This document shows, piece by piece, positions 29,924-38,207 of a stretch of 64,000 nucleotides of DNA. The stretch comes from Bacillus sp. MYb209 (GTDB lineage Bacteria; Bacillota; Bacilli; Bacillales; Bacillaceae_G). The stretch lies in NCBI RefSeq assembly GCF_002975175.1, contig NZ_PCNZ01000001.1, forward strand, positions 514,187 to 578,186, given 5' to 3'. Below the pieces are notes generated by a model. It had not been told where the DNA came from and made no database searches. It worked only from the letters and a program-made list of their open reading frames with translations. How positions within the stretch are numbered: the first letter of the stretch is position 1; every line of letters begins with the position of its first letter. The translations under genes were made by a program, and so were the position numbers.

Positions 29924-30595
29924 ATGAATGAACGAAAGTTTGCCTTATTTACTGGTGCTTCTCTTCTTATTATGGCATTTGCTGCATTTTTTTCTTACGG
30001 TTTTGTTCACGGAAATCTCGTTGTACAAGGAGCTGCGAACGCGACACTCCATAATATTCAAACTTCAAGTTCACTTTTCAAAGCAGAAATTTTCGGATGG
30101 ATTATCATTTTTATTACGGATATTATCGCCTCGTGGGCTCTTTATTTCTTTCTAAAGCCTATCCATGCTAGCCTCTCATTACTAGCTGCCTGTCTTCGTC
30201 TTATGTATACAGCTATACTTGGGATTGCTATATTCAATTTAATATTTGTATTACCTCTTTCAAAAAGTACAGTTGCTAATTCCGAAGCATATACAATGTT
30301 ATTTCTAGAAGCTTTTGAATACATTTGGTCTGTAGGATTAATCATTTTCGGCTTACATCTTCTCACCTTAGGATACGTAACCTTTCAATCTAAAAACATA
30401 CCGAAAACTATTAGTATATTACTGCTCATTGCTGCAATCGGCTATATCATCATTAACATAATGAATACAATATTTTCACAATATGATGCGATTATTTCCA
30501 TTCTTAACGTTGTCTTTCAACTACCGATGATCGCAGGTGAACTAGGATTTAGTATATGGCTATTGCTTAGAGGTGGAAAAAACTCTACTGTTTGA
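29924..30595 (+). CDS. DUF4386 family membrane protein
   Basis: A 223-residue integral membrane protein with about six helices, matching DUF4386. Conserved segments include ASLLIMAFAAFFSYGFVHG at the N terminus, FGWIIIFITDIIASWALY (about 67-84) and the SVGLIIFGLHLLTLGY stretch (about 145-160). The molecular role is unknown. The ATG is preceded by AGGAGG. Its 3' end overlaps the convergent Crp-family regulator by 11 bases; the pair may be functionally linked, as such DUF4386/regulator pairs are seen in Bacillus. Confidence 0.86.
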   Translation: MNERKFALFTGASLLIMAFAAFFSYGFVHGNLVVQGAANATLHNIQTSSSLFKAEIFGWIIIFITDIIASWALYFFLKPIHASLSLLAACLRLMYTAILGIAIFNLIFVLPLSKSTVANSEAYTMLFLEAFEYIWSVGLIIFGLHLLTLGYVTFQSKNIPKTISILLLIAAIGYIIINIMNTIFSQYDAIISILNVVFQLPMIAGELGFSIWLLLRGGKNSTV

Positions 30596-31160
30596 GTCGT
30601 TTCTTAATTCTGCTTAATGATTCTGGCGTAATACCTAGATAACTTGCCAATTGATATTGAGGAACACGATGAATTAAATGAGGTCGTTTTTGTAATAATG
30701 ATTTGTAGCGCTCTTCTGGTGTCGATGCAATAAATAATGTAAGTTCTTCTTGTACTTCACCAAAATTGTATTCAATCATTTTGCGCGTCATTTCTTCTAA
30801 CTGTGAATATTTCTTATACACGTCCTTTTCACTATACAGATCGCCAACTACAACTAGACAATCTTCTAGGCACGTTAACGTATGTGGGGATGATTTATCT
30901 TGTTTATGATGATTGAAATTTGCGATTGCTTGTTCTTCTGTATAGAAATTTGATGTAACTTCTTTCCCAGCTTCATCTATACAATGTTGCCTCACGCATC
31001 CTTTTAATACAAAATAACATTTAGACGGAACATCTCCTTGCCTTAAGAGCACTGTTCCTTTTTTATATTCTTCAATCTGTAGTTCTTCTACGATCATGCG
31101 CTGCTGTTCTTCACTTAATGTCGTAAGATTTTTCATGTATTTCATTAAAATATCTTTCAT
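30585..31160 (-). CDS. Crp/Fnr-family transcriptional regulator
   Basis: A 191-residue regulator with an N-terminal cyclic-nucleotide-binding-like barrel (about 10-115; QGDVPSKCYFVLKGCVRQ is the sheet core) and a C-terminal helix-turn-helix (QYQLASYLGITPESLSRIKK, about 168-187). There is no cysteine cluster for an Fnr FeS centre, and the phosphate-binding cassette of CRP is not conserved. The effector is unknown. Convergent with the DUF4386 gene, overlapping by 11 bases. The ATG has AGGGAAGGAGAG upstream. Confidence 0.9.
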   Translation of the reverse strand: MKDILMKYMKNLTTLSEEQQRMIVEELQIEEYKKGTVLLRQGDVPSKCYFVLKGCVRQHCIDEAGKEVTSNFYTEEQAIANFNHHKQDKSSPHTLTCLEDCLVVVGDLYSEKDVYKKYSQLEEMTRKMIEYNFGEVQEELTLFIASTPEERYKSLLQKRPHLIHRVPQYQLASYLGITPESLSRIKKRLKQ

Positions 31161-31267
31161 TTGGTCTCTCCTTCCCTCTCTATCTTTGTATGAGAAACGT
31201 ATGATTGAACTCCACTATATATTTATAGTGGAAATCCCCCCTATTTATCTGTTTTACTTTCTGCATG

Positions 31268-31303
31268 GAACAAAAAAAGAGAAGTTACCAATAACCTCTC
31301 TTC
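31268..31303 (-). terminator. Terminator of the DMT transporter gene
   Basis: On the minus strand AGAAGAGAGGTTA/TAACTTCTCTT with loop TTGG, one mismatch, then a long T-run. Confidence 0.8.
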
Positions 31304-31324
31304 TCATATTTTACAATAAACTCG

Positions 31325-32236
31325 TTATACTTCCTGTGTATAAGCCGGCTCGTTCACCATATTTTTTGATGTTCGCTTTTGTTGCTGTAGTAAGAAAACA
31401 GATACACCAAACAATACGAGCATGCTACCGATAATTTGCATTGCGTTTAATTTTTCCCCAAGTAAGAAGAACGCTAGTATAGATGCCCCAACTGGTTCCC
31501 CTAAAATACTCATTGAAATTGTTGTTGCATTTACGTAATTTAATAACCAATTATTAATGACGTGTGACACTGTCGGTACAATCGCAAGTAAAAGAAAAAT
31601 ACTCCAATCCCACTTCGTATAGCCTGTAAATGGCACTTGAAGTATAACGTTATAAATCGCTATAAATATACCAGCGAAGGCAAATACAGTGAAACTATAA
31701 ATCCAATGAGATACTTTCTTTACTGTCGTTTGTCCGATAAATAAATAACCGACAACTGCTATTACACTTAAAAAGGATAATATATCCCCATAAATTGCTT
31801 GCTCACTTAGCCCTAAATCTCCCCAGCCAATACACATTACGCCTAGTATCGCAATTCCCATCGTCGCAATTGCTGAATAGGTTGTTCTTTCTTTAAATAA
31901 GAAAAAACCTCCCACTAAAGATACGATCGGTTGAAGTGCTAAAATAATCGTCGAACTAGCAACTGTCGTATGCTTTAAGGATTCAAACCATAAAAGAAAA
32001 TGAAGAGCTAAAAAGAAACCAGATCCAATTAAAAATCCCCAATCTTTTATTTGAATCCTACTAAACTCTTCCCGTTTTTTCCAAACGATCGGCAGCATAA
32101 TAAGTACGATAATCCATAATCGGTACATACTTAAAATTGAAGATGGTGCTGAGGACATCTTTGCAAAAACAGCTGCGAATGAAATGGCTATAATGGAAAT
32201 GGCTAATGGTAGTGCGATTGATCTTTCTTGTTTCAA
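31325..32236 (-). CDS. EamA/DMT-family transporter
   Basis: A 303-residue membrane protein with ten hydrophobic segments arranged as two EamA repeats (about 8-140 and 155-290). Typical EamA motifs are seen near the end of each repeat: ALQPIVSLVGGFFLFKERTT and LGEPVGASILAFFLLGEKLN. Members export metabolites or amino acids; the substrate cannot be told. The start has AGGGGAGACAGG upstream. It is divergent from yjcH, sharing a 200-bp intergenic region. Confidence 0.9.
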   Translation of the reverse strand: MKQERSIALPLAISIIAISFAAVFAKMSSAPSSILSMYRLWIIVLIMLPIVWKKREEFSRIQIKDWGFLIGSGFFLALHFLLWFESLKHTTVASSTIILALQPIVSLVGGFFLFKERTTYSAIATMGIAILGVMCIGWGDLGLSEQAIYGDILSFLSVIAVVGYLFIGQTTVKKVSHWIYSFTVFAFAGIFIAIYNVILQVPFTGYTKWDWSIFLLLAIVPTVSHVINNWLLNYVNATTISMSILGEPVGASILAFFLLGEKLNAMQIIGSMLVLFGVSVFLLQQQKRTSKNMVNEPAYTQEV

Positions 32237-32439
32237 ATCCTGTCTCCCCTCTCACCTGTAAAAAATCCCACTTCATTATATCCGTTTTCTTTCATAACTT
32301 AAATACTAATTTTTTAGATTCTTCGTACCATTATGGTAAAATAGAAATTAAGGCACCTATTAGTGATTATTTCTTTCCTTTTCACTACAAGCGTCGCTCT
32401 TACAATCATTACAGTAAATTTTTATTTAGGGGGATATAC

Positions 32440-33171
32440 ATGAATCAACCAATAGGGAGAATTGAAGAAATTTCATTTTTTAGTACATCACTTCAAGAAG
32501 AACTTACACTTCTTGTTTATTTACCAGTAAATTACACATCTCTCCATAAACATACGGTTGTTATTGCACAAGATGGTAGAGATTATTTTCAGCTCGGTAA
32601 AGCGCACCGTGTAATTGAGCGTCTTCGTGAAACTGAAGAAATCGACCGCACAATTATTGTCGGTATTCCATATAAAAATGTACACGATCGTAAGGAAAAA
32701 TATTTCCCGAGCGATGTAAAGAATGCTGCTTACATTCGTTTCCTTGCTCACGAGCTTGCTCCATATATTGATGCAAATTATCCAACGTATCAAATGGGTA
32801 AAGGACGCGTTTTAATTGGAGATTCTCTTGGCGGTACAGTTTCCTTCATGACCGCACTTATGTATCCGCATACATTCGGCAAGGTCGTTATGCAATCACC
32901 ATTTGTTGATGAAACAGTCATGAACTTAGCAAAAGATTTCAAAGATCCGGGAGCGCTGGAAATTTATCACGTCATTGGGACCGAAGAAACAGCTGTCAAG
33001 CGTACAGACGGACAAGTATCTGATTTCGTAGAGCCAAATCGCGAGTTAAACAAACTACTTACAGATAGAAATTTCATCACGCATTATGAAGAGTTTGAAG
33101 GGAATCATACATGGAAATATTGGCAAGCAGATTTACCGAAAGCATTTTCTCATATTCTATCAATGAAATAA
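32440..33171 (+). CDS. yjcH: Esterase-family alpha/beta hydrolase (YjcH-like)
   Basis: A 243-residue alpha/beta hydrolase of the esterase D/enterochelin esterase-like family. The nucleophile elbow is LIGDSLGGTVSF (serine about 126), and the histidine is in EGNHTWKYW near the C terminus. The conserved strand VVIAQDGRDYF forms the oxyanion side. Substrate is unknown. ATG 32440 follows TAGGGGGAT; the frame extends to 32206 but that part overlaps the divergent promoter region. yjcG and yjcF follow, matching the B. subtilis yjcH-yjcG-yjcF order. Confidence 0.88.
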   Translation: MNQPIGRIEEISFFSTSLQEELTLLVYLPVNYTSLHKHTVVIAQDGRDYFQLGKAHRVIERLRETEEIDRTIIVGIPYKNVHDRKEKYFPSDVKNAAYIRFLAHELAPYIDANYPTYQMGKGRVLIGDSLGGTVSFMTALMYPHTFGKVVMQSPFVDETVMNLAKDFKDPGALEIYHVIGTEETAVKRTDGQVSDFVEPNRELNKLLTDRNFITHYEEFEGNHTWKYWQADLPKAFSHILSMK

Positions 33172-33261
33172 TAGAGAGCGTTATTCAGAATAATTTGATA
33201 TAATAGATAAAGAGATTTATTCTCAAAATCTAACTAGACTTGCAAAGGGAGGAATTGGAAC

Positions 33262-33780
33262 ATGAAATTAGGAATTGTAATTTTTCCATCAAAAATGATT
33301 CAAGATAAAGCGAACGGATTACGTAAACGTTACGATCCGCATTACGCATTAGTTCCGCCACATATTACATTGAAAACACCCTTTGAAACGCAAGATGAAC
33401 AATTAGAATCGATTGTGAATGAGTTACATACAATCGCAAACAAAACGAACCCTTTCACCCTTCATGTTGGAAAAGTTGGTTCATTCGCACCTGTTAATAA
33501 TGTTCTTTATTTTAAAGTAGAAAAAACACCTGAACTTACTTTCTTAAATGAAGAAATGCATAATGGTTTCTTTACACAAGAGCGCGAGTACTCTTTCGTA
33601 CCTCATTTAACAATCGGTCAAGACTTATCAGATGCAGAGCACGCTGATGTATTAGGTCGATTACGTATGAAAGATTTCTATTATGAGCAACCAATCGAGC
33701 GTTTCCACCTTCTATACCAATTAGAAAATGGAACGTGGACTGTACATGAAACATTCCACCTTGGAAAGGGGAACAAATAA
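33262..33780 (+). CDS. yjcG: 2H phosphoesterase-like protein YjcG
   Basis: A 172-residue protein of the 2'-5' RNA ligase/2H phosphoesterase superfamily. The two signature motifs are PPHITLK (about 32-38) and VPHLTIG (about 113-119), which bring two histidines together in one site. B. subtilis YjcG has the same fold; its physiological substrate is unknown. The ATG follows AGGGAGGAATTGGA. yjcF begins two bases after the stop. Confidence 0.92.
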   Translation: MKLGIVIFPSKMIQDKANGLRKRYDPHYALVPPHITLKTPFETQDEQLESIVNELHTIANKTNPFTLHVGKVGSFAPVNNVLYFKVEKTPELTFLNEEMHNGFFTQEREYSFVPHLTIGQDLSDAEHADVLGRLRMKDFYYEQPIERFHLLYQLENGTWTVHETFHLGKGNK

Positions 33781-33781
33781 T

Positions 33782-34204
33782 TTGCACGCACAAATCGTAC
33801 AAACGGACGAACAACTAAGTGATGCATTCTCTGTACGTAAGCAAGTATTTGTAAATGAACAACAGGTTTCTGCAGAAGAAGAGTATGATGAGTTTGAAGA
33901 AATTTCAACACACGTTGTTATATATGATAATGATGTTCCAGTTGGTGCGGGCCGCTTCCGCATCGTTGATGGAATAGGAAAAATGGAGCGCATTTGCGTA
34001 CTAGCTTCCCATCGTAAAAAAGGCATTGGTAAAATCATTATGGATGCACTTGAAGCGTATGCGAAAGAAGAGTCTCTACCGAAATTGAAACTCCATGCTC
34101 AAACACATGCTGAAGTTTTCTATAAAAAGCTAGGATACGTGACGGCTTCTGATGTGTTTATGGAAGCAAATATCCCGCACATCGTAATGATAAAAGAATT
34201 ATAA
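33782..34204 (+). CDS. yjcF: GNAT acetyltransferase YjcF
   Basis: A 140-residue GNAT protein. Motif A is ICVLASHRKKGIGKIIMDAL (about 75-94) and motif B ends with HAEVFYKKLGYVT. It matches the YjcF/ElaA-like group in length and start (MHAQIVQTDEQLSDAF). The start is TTG 33782, two bases after the yjcG stop, with AAAGGGG upstream; translational coupling is likely. The longer in-frame ATG at 33728 overlaps yjcG and would add residues not found in the family. Confidence 0.88.
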   Translation: MHAQIVQTDEQLSDAFSVRKQVFVNEQQVSAEEEYDEFEEISTHVVIYDNDVPVGAGRFRIVDGIGKMERICVLASHRKKGIGKIIMDALEAYAKEESLPKLKLHAQTHAEVFYKKLGYVTASDVFMEANIPHIVMIKEL

Positions 34205-34210
34205 TTTTGT

Positions 34211-34237
34211 AGCAGGAGGTAGCCCCTCCTGTTTTTT
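34211..34237 (+). terminator. Terminator of yjcGF
   Basis: AGCAGGAGG/CCTCCTG hairpin with a T6 tail. Confidence 0.88.
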
Positions 34238-34303
34238 ACATTGCTATTTTCTTTTTCTTCCGCTAAAGTTAAATGTTGATGCTATAGTTTTGAAGGTGAA
34301 TAT

Positions 34304-36370
34304 ATGACACAAGAAAAATTTTCACAAAAATCGTTAACACACGCTGGCATTCCGCAAGCGACGTATCATATTCCGAAAACATCTACCCATTTAATTATGG
34401 AAGAAGATGCAGATGCGACGTATTTCCGCGCTTTAGAACAGCAAGGTGTTTATTTAAATGAAAAACAGTTAGAAGCAGTGCAAACGACAGAAGGACCTGT
34501 CCTTACACTAGCTGGTGCTGGAAGTGGTAAAACATCTGTTTTAACAACTCGCGTTGGTTATTTAGTTAATGTAAAACATGTCCATCCGCGAAATATTTTG
34601 CTGCTGACGTTTACACAAAAAGCAGCTGAAGAAATTCGAAGCCGTGTAGCGAATTTACCTGGTATGAATCATGCCGCAAGTAGCTATGTCGTTGCTGGTA
34701 CATTCCACTCTGTCTTTTTAAAATTGCTTCGTAGTCAAGGATATAATCAGCAAATTTTAGCAAATGAAAAACATAAACAAATTATGATAAAGAAAATTTT
34801 GAAAGAATTGCGCTTAAAAGACGATTATGATGCCGAAACAATACTCGCTATGATTTCACTTGAGAAAAACAAATTGAATCGTCCGAAAGATGTAAAAGCG
34901 AAAACGCCTGTTGAACAAGAGTTCAAAGAAGTATACGAGCGTTTCGAAGAGGTAAAACAACGATACAATTATATCGATTTTGACGACATATTATTAGAAA
35001 TGTATTATATGTTAGAAAATAACGCTCCCCTGCTTACTCAATTACAAGAGCGTTTTCATTACATTGAAGTAGATGAGTTTCAAGATACGTCGTATGCACA
35101 ATATGAAATTGTAAAATTGTTAGCCACGCCGAGAAATAATTTATTTATCGCAGGTGATGACGATCAAGCGATTTACGGCTGGCGAGGGGCAAGTCACCAA
35201 ATTATTTTATCTTTTCCAAAGGAATTTGATAATACAACGATTATCGCACTTAATACGAATTATCGATCTAATCCATTTATCGTCGGACTTGGAAATGAAG
35301 TTATTAAGCTCAATCAAGAACGTTTTGATAAAGAGCTATATTCTGTTCGTGAAGAAGGTGTACAACCATTTTACGCAAGACCCGCTACGACTCTTGATGA
35401 AGCAAACCAAATTTTGCAACTCATTCAGGAAAAAGTAGATAGTGGTGAACGAAATTATAAAGATTTTTGTTTATTATATCGTACACATTCTGTAAGCCGT
35501 TCTTTACTCGATCAGCTTACAATTCATAAAATTCCATTTATAAAACATGGGGCGAGCCAATCGTTCTACGAGCATTCTTTAATTAAGCCCGTATTAGATC
35601 ATTTACGACTCGTGCTGGAACCGTTCCGCCTCGAATCACTTTCAAATATATTGCCAACGATGTATATTGGCCGTGATGAGTGCATTTCATTTATTGAACG
35701 TGAACAATGGAAATATGGTGAGGGCCGTTTCCCTTCTCTTCTTCATTTCCTATTATTAAATCCAAGCTTGAAACCTTTTCAAGTTAAAAAAGTAAATGAG
35801 CGAATCGATTTTATTAAATTTATAAAAGAACTTGAACCGAAAAAAGCATTGAAAGAAATTATTCATGGTAAAGGAAAATATTTAGAGTACTTACAAAGTA
35901 ACGATCGTTCTTCCTTTACGATGCATAAGGACATACAAGAAGAAATGTTAGAAGAATTAATGGAGTCTGCAACTCGTTTCACCGATATTCCAGCTTACTT
36001 ACAATTTATTGACGAGGCGATTCAAGGCCAAAAAGAAATGGAAGCATTAAAAACAATGCCGCAAAAAGATGCCGTATCGCTTATGTCAATTCATAACGCA
36101 AAAGGCCTTGAGTTTCCATGCGTCTTTTTACTTGGAGCGAGCGATGGTATATTACCGCACACTTCTTCTTTAAAAGATGCAAATGACCGTGTCACAGATA
36201 CTTCTGAAGCCTTAGAAGAAGAACGCCGACTACTTTATGTCGCAATTACACGCGCAAAAGAAGAACTTTACATTTCCTCTCCGCAATTTTTCAGAGGAAA
36301 AAAACTAGATATATCTCGTTTTTTATATACTACGCGAAAAGATTTACCTGAAAAGACATCCACGAAATAA
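34304..36370 (+). CDS. yjcD: UvrD/PcrA-family DNA helicase YjcD
   Basis: A 688-residue superfamily 1A 3'-5' DNA helicase. Motif I is LAGAGSGKTSVLTTRV (about 70-85), motif II is EVDEFQDTSYAQYE, motif III is GDDDQAIYGWRGAS, motif IV contains LNTNYRSNP, motif V is SIHNAKGLEFPCVFL, and motif VI is LLYVAITRAKEELY. It is shorter at the C terminus than PcrA. B. subtilis YjcD is its likely ortholog, with a presumed role in repair or replication. The ATG has only a weak GAAGGTGA upstream. It is monocistronic with its own terminator. Confidence 0.93.
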   Translation: MTQEKFSQKSLTHAGIPQATYHIPKTSTHLIMEEDADATYFRALEQQGVYLNEKQLEAVQTTEGPVLTLAGAGSGKTSVLTTRVGYLVNVKHVHPRNILLLTFTQKAAEEIRSRVANLPGMNHAASSYVVAGTFHSVFLKLLRSQGYNQQILANEKHKQIMIKKILKELRLKDDYDAETILAMISLEKNKLNRPKDVKAKTPVEQEFKEVYERFEEVKQRYNYIDFDDILLEMYYMLENNAPLLTQLQERFHYIEVDEFQDTSYAQYEIVKLLATPRNNLFIAGDDDQAIYGWRGASHQIILSFPKEFDNTTIIALNTNYRSNPFIVGLGNEVIKLNQERFDKELYSVREEGVQPFYARPATTLDEANQILQLIQEKVDSGERNYKDFCLLYRTHSVSRSLLDQLTIHKIPFIKHGASQSFYEHSLIKPVLDHLRLVLEPFRLESLSNILPTMYIGRDECISFIEREQWKYGEGRFPSLLHFLLLNPSLKPFQVKKVNERIDFIKFIKELEPKKALKEIIHGKGKYLEYLQSNDRSSFTMHKDIQEEMLEELMESATRFTDIPAYLQFIDEAIQGQKEMEALKTMPQKDAVSLMSIHNAKGLEFPCVFLLGASDGILPHTSSLKDANDRVTDTSEALEEERRLLYVAITRAKEELYISSPQFFRGKKLDISRFLYTTRKDLPEKTSTK

Positions 36371-36384
36371 GGATGTCTTTTTTC
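36351..36384 (+). terminator. Terminator of yjcD
   Basis: AAAAGACATCC/GGATGTCTTTT hairpin with T-run, overlapping the last codons of the helicase gene. Confidence 0.9.
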
Positions 36385-36412
36385 CATATCACGTTATGTA
36401 TATCCCCTCTAT

Positions 36413-36570
36413 ATAAAGTGAAACTTTAATCAGTGGGGGTTTTGTTCATCCCCCACTGATTATTAGCCCTCACCAATCGGGCGTTTACGGGCAGCAGGGC
36501 TCCCCCCTAACTTCTTTGCTCCTGCCAAATTTTGAGGCGGGAGTCTTACTGCCCGTTAATGCGGGATAAA
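36413..36570 (+). repeat. bcr1-type repeat, full-length copy
   Basis: A 158-bp element with ATAAA at both ends (36413-36417 and 36566-36570). It contains a strong hairpin (AATCAGTGGGGG... / ...CCCCCACTGATT) near the left end and GGGCAG/CTGCCC-type pairing on the right. It lies between yjcD and cotY. Related shorter copies are at 29339, 38150 and 60694. Size, structure and target duplication match the known B. cereus-group bcr1 family. Confidence 0.88.
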
Positions 36571-36619
36571 TTCCCTGTTTTTATCATGAGAATTAACGTA
36601 ATATCGACCATATCCCACT

Positions 36620-36628
36620 CATATTGTA
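36620..36628 (+). promoter_or_regulatory. SigK-type -10 element of cotY
   Basis: CATATTGTA matches CATANNNTA at all defined positions, 39 bases before the cotY start. The best ACC for a -35 (36607-36609) is only 10 bases away, so the -35 is uncertain. CotY is made in the mother cell, so SigK control is expected. Confidence 0.5.
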
Positions 36629-36666
36629 ATAGTGTATGTCAGAACTCACGATAAGGAGTGAACATA

Positions 36667-37137
36667 ATGAGCTGCAATTGTAACGAAGATAATCATCACC
36701 ATGATTTTGATTTCAACTGTGTATCTAATGTCGTTCGTTTTATACATGAACTACAAGAATGTGCAACCACAACATGCGGATCTGGGTGCGAAGTTCCATT
36801 TTTAGGAGCACATAATAGCGCAGTAGTTGCAAATACGCGTCCTTTTATTTTATACACAAAAGAAGGAGAACCTTTCAAAGCATTTGCACCATCAGAAAAT
36901 TCTAAGCACTGTATGTCTTCGATTTTCCGCGTTGAGAGCATAGATGATGACGACTGCGCTGTGCTACGCGTATTAGTTGTTGTATTATGTGATGGCTCTC
37001 CTGTACCAGGTGATGATGATCCAATTTGTACGTTTTTAAATGTACCAAATGCGAAATTAAAATCAACCTCTTCTTGTCTTACTGTCGATTTAAATTGCTT
37101 CTGCGCTATTCAATGCTTACGCGATGTTTCTATATAA
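36667..37137 (+). CDS. cotY: Exosporium/coat protein CotY
   Basis: Cysteine-rich self-assembling protein of the exosporium basal layer and coat. The 156-residue protein starts MSCNCNEDNHHHDF and has about a dozen cysteines (for example ATTTCGSGCEVPFLG and CFCAIQCLRDVSI). These cross-link two-dimensional crystalline sheets. ATG 36667 has AAGGAGTG upstream; the ORF start at 36658 is a GTG inside that site. Its position next to bxpB and its N terminus identify it as CotY rather than the paralog ExsY at 38690. Length equals that recalled for B. anthracis CotY. Confidence 0.93.
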   Translation: MSCNCNEDNHHHDFDFNCVSNVVRFIHELQECATTTCGSGCEVPFLGAHNSAVVANTRPFILYTKEGEPFKAFAPSENSKHCMSSIFRVESIDDDDCAVLRVLVVVLCDGSPVPGDDDPICTFLNVPNAKLKSTSSCLTVDLNCFCAIQCLRDVSI

Positions 37138-37152
37138 AACTACACAATGATT

Positions 37153-37200
37153 TAAGTATGGATTGGGTGGCAGAGAACTCTGCCACCCAATCCATGCTTA
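37153..37200 (+). other. Long hairpin between cotY and bxpB
   Basis: TAAGTATGGATTGGGTGGCA and the rest of a 22-bp arm pair with the following complement (one mismatch), loop about GAAC. No T-run follows on either strand, so it is not a standard terminator. It may stabilise the cotY message or partly block read-through into bxpB. Confidence 0.8.
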
Positions 37201-37277
37201 AAAGGTATTATTATGTATTTTTCATAAAATTGGGAACTTGTTCACTACATTAACTGAGAGTAGAAACAGATAAAAGA

Positions 37278-37790
37278 GTGAAAAACACATTCTCTTCTGA
37301 TTGCGAATTTACTAAAATTGATTGCGAGGCGAAACCAGCTAGTACACTAACTGCCTTCGGTTTTGCTTTTAATGCTTTTGCGCCTCAATTCGCTTCATTA
37401 TTCACACCATTACTATTACCTAGCACAAGTCCAAATCCAAACATTACGGTTCCAATAATAAACGATACGGTAAGTGTAGGAGATGGTATTAAAATTCAAC
37501 TACCTGGTATTTATCAAATCAGTTATACATTATCAATAAGCCTTGATAATTCCAATGCAATTCCTGAAGCTGATCGTTTCTTCTTATCATTAGATACACC
37601 ACACAATATTATTCCAGGCTCAGGTACTGCGGTTCGCTCTAACGTTATTGACACTGGTGAAGTAGATATCTCCAGCGGTGTTATCCTTATTAACTTAAAC
37701 CCTGGCAACTTAATTCAAATTGTACCAGTCGAATTATTCGGTAGTGTAGATGTTCGTGCTGCAGCATTAACAGTTGTACAAATCGGTTAG
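37278..37790 (+). CDS. bxpB: Exosporium basal-layer protein BxpB/ExsFA
   Basis: Anchor protein for the BclA hairy nap; it is needed for attaching BclA to the basal layer. The 170 residues read as BxpB from SSDCEFTKIDCEAKPAST onward. The beta-rich C-terminal domain resembles the BclA trimer domain (YQISYTLSISLDNS, IIPGSGTAVRSNVIDTGEV, ALTVVQIG). The start is a problem: where I recall other strains having ATG before FSSDCEF, this sequence has ACA. I therefore take GTG 37278 (MKNTFSS), whose ribosome site is weak. A terminator follows. Confidence 0.9.
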   Translation: MKNTFSSDCEFTKIDCEAKPASTLTAFGFAFNAFAPQFASLFTPLLLPSTSPNPNITVPIINDTVSVGDGIKIQLPGIYQISYTLSISLDNSNAIPEADRFFLSLDTPHNIIPGSGTAVRSNVIDTGEVDISSGVILINLNPGNLIQIVPVELFGSVDVRAAALTVVQIG

Positions 37791-37791
37791 T

Positions 37792-37832
37792 AAAAAGCGG
37801 TATTTCTTAACCGAAATACCGCTTTTTATTTT
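37792..37832. terminator. Bidirectional terminator after bxpB
   Basis: AAAAAGCGGTATTTC/GAAATACCGCTTTTT hairpin, T-runs on both strands. Confidence 0.9.
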
Positions 37833-37866
37833 TATAATAAAAAACACTCACAGTAACATGAGTGTT

Positions 37867-38043
37867 TCATTCTTCATATTGTTTTAATATGTTCTTCTTT
37901 TTCCCACAGTTACATCCCTTTTTCTTCACAAATCCTTGTTGCTGTAACTGTTCTTGATATGCCTGTTGTTGTGCTTGTTGCTGTTGCTGTATATTATACC
38001 ACTGCTGTAGGTCATATGAATTTTGACTTGGATTATTACTCAC
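37867..38043 (-). CDS. Small Gln-rich protein in the coat cluster
   Basis: A 58-residue protein, MSNNPSQNSYDLQQWYN then a Gln tract (about 18-38) and a C-terminal KKKGCNCGKKKN motif with two cysteines. The low-complexity Gln-rich composition and the paired cysteines resemble small spore-coat proteins, and all neighbours are coat genes. I choose GTG 38043, nine bases after AGAGGAG; a TTG 24 bases upstream is in frame but has no ribosome site. I do not recognise a named family. Confidence 0.68.
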   Translation of the reverse strand: MSNNPSQNSYDLQQWYNIQQQQQAQQQAYQEQLQQQGFVKKKGCNCGKKKNILKQYEE

Positions 38044-38149
38044 AGCAAACATCTCCTCTACTGTCAATTCTGTCTATTTACTATATGAACAACTCCTTAT
38101 TTCCGTTCCCTCATCCTCTTAAACTCCGCTTTTACTAGCATCATGAAGA

Positions 38150-38207
38150 TTTATCCCGATTGGTGAGGGCTAATAGTTAGTGTGGATGATCCCCAGTTTC
38201 ATTTTAT
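38150..38207 (-). repeat. bcr1-type repeat, short form
   Basis: A 58-bp element bounded by TTTAT (38150-38154 and 38203-38207). Read on the minus strand it corresponds to the left ~60 bp of the full copy at 36413 (GAAAC... CCCTCACCAATCGGG), with the central hairpin degraded. Its right edge touches the stop codon of yjcA. Confidence 0.75.

Noticed and set aside
32206-32439. 78-codon N-terminal extension of yjcH
   Set aside because: It overlaps the divergent promoter region and has no family similarity; ATG 32440 has AGGGGGAT.
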